Origin: UBA5069 sp963773745
GTDB lineage: Bacteria; Chloroflexota; Anaerolineae; Caldilineales; Caldilineaceae
Direction: 5' to 3'
NCBI GenBank assembly: GCA_963773745.1
Contig: CAVZCL010000005.1
Location: 1,674,001 to 1,738,000, forward strand
Length of the DNA stretch: 64,000 nt
A program made the translations under genes and the position numbers. Shown in pieces: positions 1 to 8,491 of the stretch. The notes below the pieces were generated by a model. The model searched no databases. It was not told the DNA's origin and saw nothing but the letters and a program-made list of their open reading frames with translations. The stretch's first letter is position 1, and each line of letters starts with the position of its first letter.

Positions 1-553
1 CGCGCTGCTTCATGCCGCCACTCAACTCATGTGGGATACATGCTCGCCACGTCGTTTTCCAGGCCCACCGATTCGAGCAGATAGCGATGTGCTCGTTGAT
101 CTCGCCCTCGCTCAGTGCGATTGTCGTGCGCCGCATAGATGTCAAGTATCTGCTCCTTGATGCGCATAACGGGGTTGAGAGAGTTCATCGCACCCTGAGG
201 AATCAGCGAGACGGCGTCGGAGCGCAGCTTGCGCATTTGCTTCATCGGAGAGCGCGATCATATCGTGGTCGCCCAGCAACATGAGCCACCGGCAATGGGT
301 CCCGGCGGCTTCATATGCGCAGGAGGGCCAGGCAGTGGTGGATTTGCCCGAACCCGATTCGCCCACCAGCCCCAGCCGTTCACCCGTGCGCGTGAAAGGT
401 GACATCGTTGACTGCCCGCACAGTGCCGCCGACGGTGCGAAAATGAACCCGCAAATCCTTCACCCGCAGATTGATCGTGCCCGTAGCGGCTGCAGGCATC
501 GTGCCGGTGGTGGCTCTGCTTGCGTTGGCTGAATCCGCCCTGATCGTGCTCAT
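1..553 (-). CDS. Peptide-type ABC transporter ATP-binding protein, DppD-like (partial, frameshifted)
   Basis: This is the ATPase of a dipeptide/oligopeptide-type importer; it would power the two permeases encoded just upstream. The reading starts MSTIRADSANASRATT and continues through an N-terminal strand (LRVKDLRVHFRTVGGTVRAV), a Walker A motif (GESGSGKST, about position 352), the Q-loop region (VSLIPQGAMNSLNPV) and the start of the ABC signature (LSGGMKQR) at the left window edge. The Walker B and His-loop lie outside the window. These pieces sit in different frames, so at least three single-base indels are present, near 395, 265-330 and 37. The ATG overlaps the stop of the upstream permease in an ATGA arrangement. 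Family is clear; the substrate is not. It is probably an intact gene with sequence errors, though a decaying gene cannot be excluded. Confidence 0.8.
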
Positions 554-1413
554 TCGTCACTCCGCAGCCGCGTGTTGACAAGTTGATCCATGCCCGCGGA
601 GGTGAAGAAGAGGCAAATGAAAATGGTGACGATCATGACAATCGGCGGCGCCCACCACCACCACATGCCGCGCAACACTGCGCCATAGAACTGCGACCAG
701 AAAATCATCATCCCCAGCGTAAATTGGTCCTGCGGGCCCAGTCCAAGCGCCTCGAGGCCAATGGTCGTGAGAATGGCCCAGGAGACGGTGCCGACGAAAG
801 TGGCTGCAATGTAGGGGAAGAGGTTGGGCAGCACTTCGTGTGCAATCACCTCAAATTCGCCCATGCCGTTGAGTTTGGCCACCTGAACATAGCCGCGCTC
901 GCGCAGTGAGAGCGTTTGCGCGCGAATTGTACCGCGCGGGCAAGCGCCACGCAAGTGAGGCGATGATGATCGCCATGACGGTCACGGTCATGGAGCGCAC
1001 GTTGGTGGCCACCACCACCAGAATCGCAATCGCGGGGATTGTCATGAAGACATCGGTCATGACGCGTATAACCGTGTCGGTCCAGCCGCCCAGATAGCCC
1101 GAGGCAAGCCCCAGAACAACGCCGACACTTACGCCGATTGCCCCGGCAACGATGCCGATGAAAAGCGTCTGCGGCGTGGCCAAAACAAGCGTGGTGAAGA
1201 TATCGCGCCCTTGCGTGTCGGTGCCCAGCCAGTGTTCGGCGGATGGCATCAGCTTCGGCGCAAAAGCGCCCACGTTGGACCACGTGGAATCCAGAAAGAG
1301 CGGGACAATGTAGGCAAAGATAAAGACAACCAGCAGCAGCAGCATTCCGCTGACAAGATAGGGATCGGCGGCAAGCGGTTTGCTCTGGCAGAGAGTGTGA
1401 GCGTCGTGGCCAT
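550..1413 (-). CDS. Peptide-type ABC transporter permease, DppC-like (frameshifted)
   Basis: Inner-membrane permease of the same importer, the second of the pair. The central part reads LLLLVVFIFAYIVPLF (a membrane segment), then HWLGTDTQGRDIFTTL, which is the typical DppC/OppC motif after the first membrane span. The C-terminal part holds the EAA-type loop region (RERGYVQVAKLNGM) and ends NTRLRSDE. The N-terminal stretch, the middle and the end lie in three frames, so indels are needed near 1345 and 950. The chosen ATG lies 9 bases after the dppB stop, and the TGA overlaps the ATG of the ATPase gene, as expected for a tight dppBCD operon on the minus strand. Confidence 0.85.
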
Positions 1414-1422
1414 GCGTTTGCG

Positions 1423-2426
1423 TTACCTCTGATCGTAGTTGATGCGTGGATCAATGCGGGGTAGATGAGGTCCATCACCAACATGACGAAGGCGATGGCG
1501 AAGATCAGGACCAGCACAATCCCCTGAATCACGAAGTAGTCCTTGGCCTGCACCGCCTGATAGAGCTTGTAGCCAATGCCCGGGTAGGAGAAGATCACCT
1601 CCACCAGAATGGCGCCGGCCACAATGTAACCCAGGCGCACGGCCAGCGCCGTGGCCTGTGGCAGCATTCCGTTGCGAATGCCGTACCAGCGGAAGATGCG
1701 CTGCTCCTTGAGCCCCTTGACGCGAGCAAAGCTGATGAAGTCCTCGCCCAGAATGCCAATCATCATGCCGCGCATCTCGAGCGCCCAAACGCCAATGCCC
1801 GAAATGATGATTGCGGAAGCCGGCAGTATCGCATGCTTGGCAATGTCCAGAATTGTGGGCAAATCGAAACGCAGCACCCTGCCAAAGCTGTACGCCCCGG
1901 CTGCGGGCAAAATGCGCCAGCGTATGGCGAAGAAGTAGACAAGTATGATACCCAGCAGGAAGTAGGGGATTGATGAGAGGGTCATCAGTACAGGCACCAA
2001 TGAGCGCAGCCAACGCGGCGATTCGGGCCAGGCCAGCAGCGCGCCCAGCATGGTGCCCACGGCAAATGCAACAAGCGTGGAAAAACCCAGCAGCCCCACC
2101 GTCCACGGCATGGCCGATGTGATGACGCGCGCAACCTTCTGCGGATAGTTCGCCAATGAGTAGCCGAAGTCAAAGTGGAGGATGTCCCACCAGTAGTTGA
2201 TGTACTGCTTCCAGAGCGGCTGGTTCAGGCCGAAGCGCTCGCGGTAGGCGTCGGCCATGGCGGTCACGTCGCCCATCTGCCCGCCGCCCGTGGCCATGAG
2301 CGTGTTGAGCTTCTGCTCCACGGGGTCACCAGGCATGAGGCGCGGGATCAGAAAATTGACGGTGACCGCCAGAAAGATGACGAGGAAGAACATGCCCAGT
2401 CGACGGAGCAGATATTGAACATACAT
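1423..2426 (-). CDS. Peptide-type ABC transporter permease, DppB-like (3' frameshift)
   Basis: First inner-membrane permease of the importer. It begins MYVQYLLRRLGMFFLVIF, the standard N-terminal membrane helix of DppB/OppB, followed by MPGDPVEQKL and a periplasmic stretch. The EAA loop is seen as EDFISFARVKGLKEQRI, and the C-terminus DLIYPALDPRINY is the family's usual ending. That ending requires one base to be restored near 1452, where TTGATCC is probably TTGGATCC; otherwise the frame runs on for almost 190 false residues into dppC. Length after correction is about 334 residues, normal for the family. It is the first gene of the minus-strand operon and is divergent from the binding-protein gene. 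Confidence 0.9.
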
Positions 2427-2531
2427 GGTGTTTGCTCGCCTGCGCTGACCTGCGCTGATAAGGACGCGCCGCCTGTGCGATGGTGCTTTGGCGGTCTATG
2501 GGAAACTGCGGGTGTTGGGGATTCTGGCGAC

Positions 2532-2560
2532 AGTCTACATCAGAAAATGGCAAAGGTCAA
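2532..2560 (-). promoter_or_regulatory. Promoter for the dppBCD-like operon
   Basis: On the minus strand TTGACC (2555-2560) and TAGACT (2532-2537) are separated by 17 bases, a good sigma-70-type spacing, about 106 bases upstream of the dppB-like start. The same -10 hexamer is used by the opposite promoter of the binding-protein gene. Functional only by inference. Confidence 0.5.
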
Positions 2561-2630
2561 TGCAATTGATGAAATTGCGTCGCAAAAGCACAGCCACAGT
2601 AGTGGAATTCCGCAAGATTTTTGATGAATA

Positions 2631-2650
2631 ACAACAAAATACAACAAAAT
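2631..2650. repeat. Perfect 10-bp direct repeat, possible operator
   Basis: The decamer ACAACAAAAT occurs twice in tandem, directly upstream of the -35 hexamer of the binding-protein promoter and between the two divergent promoters. Short A-rich direct repeats are a common operator form for DeoR-family regulators, and a DeoR-type gene lies at 4671. Assignment to that regulator is inference. Confidence 0.4.
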
Positions 2651-2652
2651 GG

Positions 2653-2682
2653 TTGACGCAGGATGCGTTTGTGGTGTAGACT
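2653..2682 (+). promoter_or_regulatory. Promoter for the binding-protein gene at 2740
   Basis: TTGACG (2653-2658) and TAGACT (2677-2682) lie 18 bases apart, ending 57 bases before the start codon. A strong ribosome-binding site AAGGAGG (2726-2732) precedes the ATG at 2740. Confidence 0.55.
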
Positions 2683-2739
2683 GCAAATGCCCACCGCTTT
2701 TCCTACAGCAATCGAATATTCCACCAAGGAGGAACAAGG

Positions 2740-4557
2740 ATGGTCCGTCCACTCAGGTTTGTCCTGCTGAGCGCTCTGTTAATTGGGTCGCTCCTCATTA
2801 CGTCCTGTGCTGCAGCTCCGGCTGCCGCACCTGCTGATGGCACCGCCGTCGAAAGCGCCGCGCCTGTCGCCGCCGATGGTATACCCGATGTCCCCAGGAA
2901 CCGCACCTTCATTAGCCAGGGTTGGGATTTCAACAACCAGGTGCCGGCGCCTACAAACTTCAATCCCTATGCTGGCACCACGCTGCACCAACGCAACAAC
3001 CTGCACTACACGGTCAACGAAGCGCTCTTCTACACCAACTACCCGACCGGCGAGATCATTCCCTGGCAAGGCGAAAGCTGGGCGTACAACGATGACTTCA
3101 CCGAGCTGACGCTCAATCTGCGCGATGGCGTCATGTGGAGCGACGGCGAGGTCTTTGACGCAACCGACGTCGCCTTCACAATCAACATGCTGCGCGACGC
3201 GCCTGCCGAAATGGCCATGGCGTCGGCCTTCAACGAGTGGGTGAGCGAAGCGACTGTGGTCGATCCGCTGACTGTGAGCATCAAGCTCAACAAGCCGGGG
3301 CCGCGCTGGGCTGTAGACTTTTTGGCTACGGGCCAGGTTGGGCGCCTGGTGATTGTCCCCGAGCACATTTGGGCAGGGAAGGAACCCTTTGCTTTTGAGT
3401 TCTTTGATTTGGAGAAGGGTTGGCCCGTGGGCACCGGCCCCTTCAAGATCGTCAAATCGGGTGATGATTCGATTGTCTTCGATCGGCGCGACAGCTGGTG
3501 GGCAGTGGACGCAGGGCTGGCCGAGGCAATGCCCGCGGTTGAGCGCGTCGTCTATGTCCCCGCCACCGTCGAGGCCATGCCGCAGCTCTACATCAGCAAT
3601 GCGCTGGATTCGGGTCGCAATCTGGATGTGGGCCAGTTTGAAGCTGCCCGTGCCCAGAACCCGAATCTCAACTCCTGGAACGCGGAAGGGCCGGCGTGGG
3701 GCTTCCCCAATGGCTGCGCATATCGCCTGACCTTCAACAACCAGCGTCCGCCCTTTGATGACGTTGACCTGCACTGGGCCGTTAACCATGCGATTGACCG
3801 TGATCAGTACATCGCACTGGCCTACGAAGGGTCGACCTATCCCGGCGTTGCACCGCTGGCGCCTTGGGGTTCCATCCAGGAAGAGTATGTGCCTCAGTTG
3901 CAGGATGTCTACGACGAATTCAATGTCGACGATGTCGATCTCGCAAAGGTTGCCGAGATCATGACCGCCAAGGGCTACGCGCCGAATGCCGACGGGCTGT
4001 GGGCCAAGGATGGCGAAACTCTCAAGCTCACCATTCAGATGCAAGCGCTGAATCCCGGCGGCCCCGTGCTTGTGCAGCAATTGCGCAACGCCGGCTTCGA
4101 CACCGTTATGGATGCAGTGCAGGATGCCGCCTTCCAGGACAATGCCCGCTCAGGCGAGTACGACATGCATCTTTGGGTCCATTGCGGCAGCATTTATGAT
4201 CCTTGGAGCACGCTGGAGCACTACCACAGCAAGTACTCTGCGCCGGCGGGCACCGGGCTCGGCAACATCCGCTCCTATACCCGCTATGAGAATCCCGAAC
4301 TGGACGCAATCCTGGATCAGATGGAAGGAATGGTTCCCTCGGCTGATGACCCGGCCTATGTGGATCTTGTGCGTCAGGCGCTGACGATATACTTCCGCGA
4401 CCTGCCCGACATCACCCTTGGCTACGAGAATCAGACCTTTGTCTTCAACAATACCTACTGGACGAACTATCCCTCGGCCGAGAACCCCTATACCCACCCG
4501 GTGCCGCCGTGGGAAGGCTGGAACTTCATCATCAACAACATTCAGCCCACCCAGTAA
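2740..4557 (+). CDS. Solute-binding lipoprotein of a peptide-type ABC importer (SBP_bac_5 family)
   Basis: Extracytoplasmic receptor that captures a peptide or an oligosaccharide and delivers it to the DppBC-like permeases encoded divergently. The 605-residue protein begins with a lipoprotein signal peptide ending LLITSC (lipid-modified Cys23), followed by an Ala/Pro linker. Family marks include TLNLRDGVMWSDGEVFDATDV and GTGPFKIVKSGDDS, with aromatic-rich binding-lobe segments after that. Length is within the usual 520-620 for the family. The start has a near-perfect Shine-Dalgarno. Members of this family also transport glycans in Chloroflexota-like bacteria, so the name 'Dpp' describes the family and not a proven substrate. 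A fused sugar-sensing regulator directly downstream would fit a carbohydrate ligand. Confidence 0.92.
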   Translation: MVRPLRFVLLSALLIGSLLITSCAAAPAAAPADGTAVESAAPVAADGIPDVPRNRTFISQGWDFNNQVPAPTNFNPYAGTTLHQRNNLHYTVNEALFYTNYPTGEIIPWQGESWAYNDDFTELTLNLRDGVMWSDGEVFDATDVAFTINMLRDAPAEMAMASAFNEWVSEATVVDPLTVSIKLNKPGPRWAVDFLATGQVGRLVIVPEHIWAGKEPFAFEFFDLEKGWPVGTGPFKIVKSGDDSIVFDRRDSWWAVDAGLAEAMPAVERVVYVPATVEAMPQLYISNALDSGRNLDVGQFEAARAQNPNLNSWNAEGPAWGFPNGCAYRLTFNNQRPPFDDVDLHWAVNHAIDRDQYIALAYEGSTYPGVAPLAPWGSIQEEYVPQLQDVYDEFNVDDVDLAKVAEIMTAKGYAPNADGLWAKDGETLKLTIQMQALNPGGPVLVQQLRNAGFDTVMDAVQDAAFQDNARSGEYDMHLWVHCGSIYDPWSTLEHYHSKYSAPAGTGLGNIRSYTRYENPELDAILDQMEGMVPSADDPAYVDLVRQALTIYFRDLPDITLGYENQTFVFNNTYWTNYPSAENPYTHPVPPWEGWNFIINNIQPTQ

Positions 4558-4580
4558 AGCCGGCCACTTCTGAAATGTAC

Positions 4581-4614
4581 GCAACAGGGGGCCGCGCAAG
4601 CGGCCCCCTGTTGC
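4581..4614. terminator. Strong hairpin after the binding-protein gene
   Basis: A perfect 15-bp stem (4581-4595 with 4600-4614) closes a 4-base loop, 23 bases past the stop codon. There is no clear T run, so it may be a terminator, or a 3' stabilising hairpin with read-through into the regulator gene. Confidence 0.6.
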
Positions 4615-4670
4615 GCCGATGTGTTCCAATGGCACATACGCTGTATAGCCCACGTGAACGCAGACCAGCC

Positions 4671-6371
4671 ATGAAACAGCACGAGCGACAGCAGGAAATA
4701 CTGAACCTCCTGCGCGAGCGCCGGGAAGTCAAGGTTGTCGAACTGACGCAGCTCATGGACGTTTCCGAAGGCACCATTCGGAACGACCTCGACTACCTCG
4801 GCCAGACGAATCAAATCGTCCGCATACGGGGCGGCGCCACGCTGAGCAACAACTATCAGATCGCGAACCGCACGTTCAGCGCACGGGCGCGGATGCAGGA
4901 GGGCAATAAGCAACGCATTGCTCGCTGGGCCGCCGACATGGTCAGCGATGGCGACTCCATCTTTCTGGATGCCAGCACAACGGCGTTCTTCATGAGCACC
5001 TTCCTGCGCGACCATCGTAACCTGACGATTGTGACCTGCGGCATTGAGAGTGCGCTGGCCATGGCGGAGAATGCGACCTGCACTGTCATTTTGGTGGGCG
5101 GGGTGGTGCGTTCGGGCAGCGCAGCCACCTCCGGCTCGCTGGCCGAACGCGCGCTGGAAGGGCTGCACATTCGCACGGCCTTTGTATCGTGTGGCGGCTT
5201 CACCCTCAAGACGGGAATGACTGACAGCGATATTCAGATGGCGCAGGTAACGCGCTCCGCAGTGCGCTCGGCGGAGCAGGTGGTTGGGCTTATTGAATCA
5301 AGCAAGTTCGGCCGTGTACAGGTCACCTCTTTCGCCGCGCTGGAGCAGATTAGCCACATCCTGACCGATCGCGACTTGGAGCCGCGCTTCATTGATGAAC
5401 TGCGCCGCACAAAGACGCTACTCACCATCTGCGGCGAGAACACCACGCGCTCTTATGCGCCCATTGATGCGGATTCACCCCACTTCAAAATCGGCTTTGC
5501 CAACCTGAGCGAAGAGCGTCTTTATGCCGTGGAAGTGCGCCGTGGCCTGGAGATGGCTGTGCAGCAGAGCGGCAACCTGGACCTGGTGATTGGTGACAAT
5601 CACTTCGACAGCCAGAGCGCCATCCGTGTCGCGGACAGACTCCTGGCCGAGGGGGTGAATCTTGTGATTGAATATCACTTCGATCAGCAGGTGAGCGCCA
5701 TCCTCATGGACAAGTTCAGGCAAGCGGCTATCCCTGTGATTGCAGTGGACACCCCCATGATCGGCGCAACCTATTTTGGCGTTGACAACTACCGCGCCGG
5801 TGTGGATGGGGGCGTTGCTCTGGGCAAATGGATCAAGGCGAATTGGCAGGGCAAGTTGGACAAGCTCATCGTGCTCGAGCACTCGGCGGGTGGGCCGCTG
5901 CCTGCCATGCGCCTGACGGGCCAGGTGGAGGGGATCCAGTCAATCCTGGGCGAAATCAGCGAGACAGAAACCATTCGCATTGACAACGCAATCGACAATC
6001 AGGAGATTGAGCGCGAACTGTCGGCGTTACTTTTGTCAATGCCCAATGCGCGCCGGCTGGCGATCATCAGTCTGAGCGACAATACGGCAGAGGCGATTCT
6101 GACGACAGTCCGTAAGTGCCGCCGCAGCGATCATGTTGTGACAGTTGCACAGGGCGCAGGCACACGCGTAATCCGCGAGGAGTTGCGCAAGCCCAATTCC
6201 ATGCTGGTGGCCGCCACCCTCTTTCGACCCGAAGAATATGGCCGCCCGCTCATCCAGTTGGCGCATCAGATCCTCAGCGGCGAGCACGTGCCGCCTGCTG
6301 TCTACCTGCGCCACGTGGTGGTGGACCGCCACAATATTGGCGAGCACTATCCGGTGCGCCAGCCGGAATAA
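4671..6371 (+). CDS. DeoR-type regulator fused to a periplasmic-binding-protein-like domain
   Basis: Cytoplasmic transcription factor with three parts in its 566 residues. Residues 1-57 are a DeoR helix-turn-helix (QQEILNLLRERREVKVVEL, SEGTIRNDLDYL, then RIRGGA). Residues about 75-250 are a DeoR C-terminal sensor of the sugar-phosphate-isomerase fold (DGDSIFLDASTTAFF, NLTIVTCGIESALAM, VEVVGLIESSKFG-like region). Residues about 270-560 resemble a type I sugar-binding protein as found in LacI C-termini (KIGFANLSEERLYAVEVRRG, GDNHFDSQSAIRVADRLLAE, FGVDNYRAGVDGGVALGKW). Ordinary DeoR proteins are about 250 residues, so this is a double-sensor fusion. ATG 4671 was chosen because it starts the helix-turn-helix; the frame stays open further upstream without homology. 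It probably controls the adjacent importer. Confidence 0.88.
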   Translation: MKQHERQQEILNLLRERREVKVVELTQLMDVSEGTIRNDLDYLGQTNQIVRIRGGATLSNNYQIANRTFSARARMQEGNKQRIARWAADMVSDGDSIFLDASTTAFFMSTFLRDHRNLTIVTCGIESALAMAENATCTVILVGGVVRSGSAATSGSLAERALEGLHIRTAFVSCGGFTLKTGMTDSDIQMAQVTRSAVRSAEQVVGLIESSKFGRVQVTSFAALEQISHILTDRDLEPRFIDELRRTKTLLTICGENTTRSYAPIDADSPHFKIGFANLSEERLYAVEVRRGLEMAVQQSGNLDLVIGDNHFDSQSAIRVADRLLAEGVNLVIEYHFDQQVSAILMDKFRQAAIPVIAVDTPMIGATYFGVDNYRAGVDGGVALGKWIKANWQGKLDKLIVLEHSAGGPLPAMRLTGQVEGIQSILGEISETETIRIDNAIDNQEIERELSALLLSMPNARRLAIISLSDNTAEAILTTVRKCRRSDHVVTVAQGAGTRVIREELRKPNSMLVAATLFRPEEYGRPLIQLAHQILSGEHVPPAVYLRHVVVDRHNIGEHYPVRQPE

Positions 6372-6493
6372 CGCTGCGCTCGCTGCGGCAATACTGCCCC
6401 GACCTGTGGTCCCGGACGACTTTAGTCCACAGATAGTAAGCAACGGGATACTATCTGATCACATGCCAACCCAACGAGACCGAACCAACGAAA

Positions 6494-6681
6494 CTGCGCC
6501 GCGTCTATCCTTCGGAATTCAGGCGCAAGGTGTTTCAAGAGTAGTCCGCAATGGATTCGGTCGGGGTGTGCTCGAACGCAAATGTGACATCAGCATAAGT
6601 TGCATCTGCCGCTGGCTCAAGGTGGACAAGATGCGCGAGGCGAGTGCGTTTTCGGGCCAGGGTCGTCCACCCGCCAAGTAA
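6494..6681 (+). pseudogene. Relic of IS3-type transposase OrfA
   Basis: Reading from 6494 gives LRRVYPSEFRRKVFQE and a stop; one frame over it continues VVRNGFGRGVLERKCDIS, ISCICRWLKVDKMREAS and AFSGQGRPPAK before a stop at 6679-6681. This matches the layout of IS3-family OrfA helix-turn-helix proteins (a 'EFRRKVV' opening, a 'IS-S-IRRWLK' recognition helix, a 'AFPG-G' hinge). No OrfB and no terminal repeats were found nearby, so it is a decayed fragment. Confidence 0.5.
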
Positions 6682-7185
6682 TATCGCATCGGCCTGATGC
6701 GATGACGAAGCGCTGTCGGTGCAAGCAAATCCATTGGTGCGCAGCAGGAAACCGAAAAAAATTGGCGTACAGATCAGGAGCGCCATCGATGAAGCGCGCA
6801 AACGATCCCGCCGATAGCGGCGGCGTGCACGCGCCCGTATTCGCGGATGACTTGAGGTGCGCGTTGGTGCTTTCATAATTCTCGGTGCGGTAGGTGTCGG
6901 GCCGAGGAGGTGCGCAAAGAGGGCAGCCTGCGCAGGACCGCCAGCTGCCGCTGCCTGTTTTCCAGCGCGTCCGGCGCGGCCAGGTGGGCAGCACGGCCAT
7001 CCTCTTACCCCCTTCTTGCAGGCTCCGGCCAACGCCGAAATGACCGCCTTCGAGCTACGCGGCGACCGCACAGGCGTGGCGCAACGCGCGTGGGTTGTGA
7101 CCGGCCACTGAGACGGATTCGACTTCGCCATCCCTTGGAACACAGCCAAGCTTGTTGCGCAACTCGGAGAATTTGTCGTAAACCG
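6682..7185. other. Non-coding stretch without recognisable genes
   Basis: Open frames exist on both strands, some over 200 codons on the minus strand, but their translations are Arg/Ser/Pro-rich with no recognisable motif, as expected for chance frames in GC-rich DNA. It may hold the rest of the decayed insertion sequence. Confidence 0.5.
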
Positions 7186-7214
7186 TTGACGTGGGCGCAA
7201 TCTTGTGCGATGAT
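7186..7214 (+). promoter_or_regulatory. Promoter upstream of the first lacI-type gene
   Basis: TTGACG (7186-7191) and GATGAT (7209-7214) are spaced by 17 bases. The predicted transcription start falls inside the perfect palindrome at 7217-7246, so bound repressor would block initiation. Confidence 0.4.
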
Positions 7215-7216
7215 AG

Positions 7217-7246
7217 CATACAACCGGTTGCGCAACCGGTTGTATG
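7217..7246. promoter_or_regulatory. Perfect 30-bp palindromic operator (LacI type)
   Basis: CATACAACCGGTTGC (7217-7231) is followed directly by its exact reverse complement (7232-7246). Each half holds a CAACCGGTTG core, so it can be read as two LacI-family sites placed side by side with a central CG. It lies just downstream of a promoter and about 100 bases before a lacI-type gene, so autoregulation is likely. Confidence 0.65.
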
Positions 7247-7342
7247 GCTCCCACAAGCGAACCCGACAAAGACATAACCCAATCTCACCCCATCCCCTGG
7301 GGGTGGTTGCCCAAACCCTCTACTAGAGTCCGGCGGCTGGCA

Positions 7343-8344
7343 ATGCGTCCCAACGCACCCACAATAACGAATGTCGCACAGCGCGCCTTTGTCTCAAAGA
7401 CAACTGTTTCGCATGTGATTAACGGCACACGCTTCGTTGAAGAAGAGACCAAGCAGCGTGTCCTTGCCGCTATCGCCGAGCTCGGCTATCGCCCAAACAA
7501 CGTGGCGCGCAGCCTCACCACCCGGCGCACCGGCAGCGTGGGCATGATTGTCTCCGACGCCTCCAACCAGTTTTTTGGTGACATGCTGCGCGGCGTTGAG
7601 GAGGTGCTCAAACCCTCCAACTATGCGCTGATTGTCTGTAACACCGATGAGGCGCTTGACCGCGAGGAGCACTATCTGGACCTGCTGCTGAGCCAGCGCG
7701 TTGACGGCATTATCGCCGCCGCCACCAGCCAGAAGTGGTCGGCTCTCTCCATCGCAGAGGCCAACCGGACGCCCATCGTCTTCGTGGACCGTCGCTTTGC
7801 GGGACTGGACGGCCCCTATGTGGGCGCTGACAACAGTGGCGGCGCGCGCCTGGGCGTTCAGTATCTGATTGAGCGCGGCTATCGTGACATTGGCACGCTT
7901 GCGGGTTATGAACGCCTCTCATCCATGCGCGAACGGCTCTCTGGATTCCGCCAGGCGCTGGCAGACAACAATCTTGAACTTCCCGAGGAATGGGTTGTGA
8001 CGAGCCCGCTGGCGATCGAAGCGGGCCGCGATGCTGCCCTGCAAATCCTCACATTACCGCACCACCCAAACGCGCTCTTCTGCAACAACAACTTGCTCAC
8101 ACTGGGTGCACTGCGGGCCATCAAGGAGCTGCATTTGCGCTGCCCAGAGGATATCGCCGTGCTCGGTTTTGATGATCATCCCTGGGCAAGCGTGTGCGCG
8201 CCGCCCTTGACAGTTGTGAGCCAGCCCGCGCGTGAAATTGGCTGTCGCGCAGCGCGAATGCTCTGCACGCAAATCGACGGCGGCCAGCTTGAAGAGTCAA
8301 CCGTCGAACTCGAATGCACGCTTGTCATTCGTCAGTCTGCCTGA
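7343..8344 (+). CDS. LacI-family transcriptional regulator
   Basis: Cytoplasmic repressor, 333 residues, of the usual length. The N-terminal helix-turn-helix and hinge read TITNVAQRAFVSKTTVSHVI, NGTRFVEEETKQRVLAAIAE and LGYRPNNVARSLTTRRT. The sugar-binding core follows with GSVGMIVSDASNQFF, LLLSQRVDGIIAAATSQ and a C-terminal LGFDDHPWASVCAPPLTVVS, the classic LacI/PurR effector-domain ending. ATG 7343 was chosen because it begins the conserved helix; an in-frame ATG at 7244 would add 33 unconserved residues and lies inside the operator. It sits directly upstream of a sugar importer operon and probably represses it, releasing DNA on binding the sugar. Confidence 0.93.
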   Translation: MRPNAPTITNVAQRAFVSKTTVSHVINGTRFVEEETKQRVLAAIAELGYRPNNVARSLTTRRTGSVGMIVSDASNQFFGDMLRGVEEVLKPSNYALIVCNTDEALDREEHYLDLLLSQRVDGIIAAATSQKWSALSIAEANRTPIVFVDRRFAGLDGPYVGADNSGGARLGVQYLIERGYRDIGTLAGYERLSSMRERLSGFRQALADNNLELPEEWVVTSPLAIEAGRDAALQILTLPHHPNALFCNNNLLTLGALRAIKELHLRCPEDIAVLGFDDHPWASVCAPPLTVVSQPAREIGCRAARMLCTQIDGGQLEESTVELECTLVIRQSA

Positions 8345-8491
8345 AACGCAGGCGAAAACGCGCAGCCGTCAATCCGGTATTTGCAAGCCATCAGCAGAAG
8401 TCCAGGCAGTTCTGACCGGCTTGTTCAAGCATCATTCCATCCCCACATTCCATCCTCAATTCAATCTTGTAGTATTGCAAAGGAGCAGAAG

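Noticed and set aside
846..1423. DppB protein of 526 residues as an unusual fusion
   Set aside because: The extra C-terminal part is dppC sequence read in the wrong frame after a one-base loss near 1452.
2779..4080. Long minus-strand open frame of 433 codons
   Set aside because: It is antisense to the clearly coding solute-binding protein; the translation has no motifs and follows from GC-rich codon bias.
6535..7275. 246-codon minus-strand frame in the gene-poor region
   Set aside because: Low-complexity Arg/Ser/Pro/Ala translation with no family motif; it also crosses the lacI promoter and operator.
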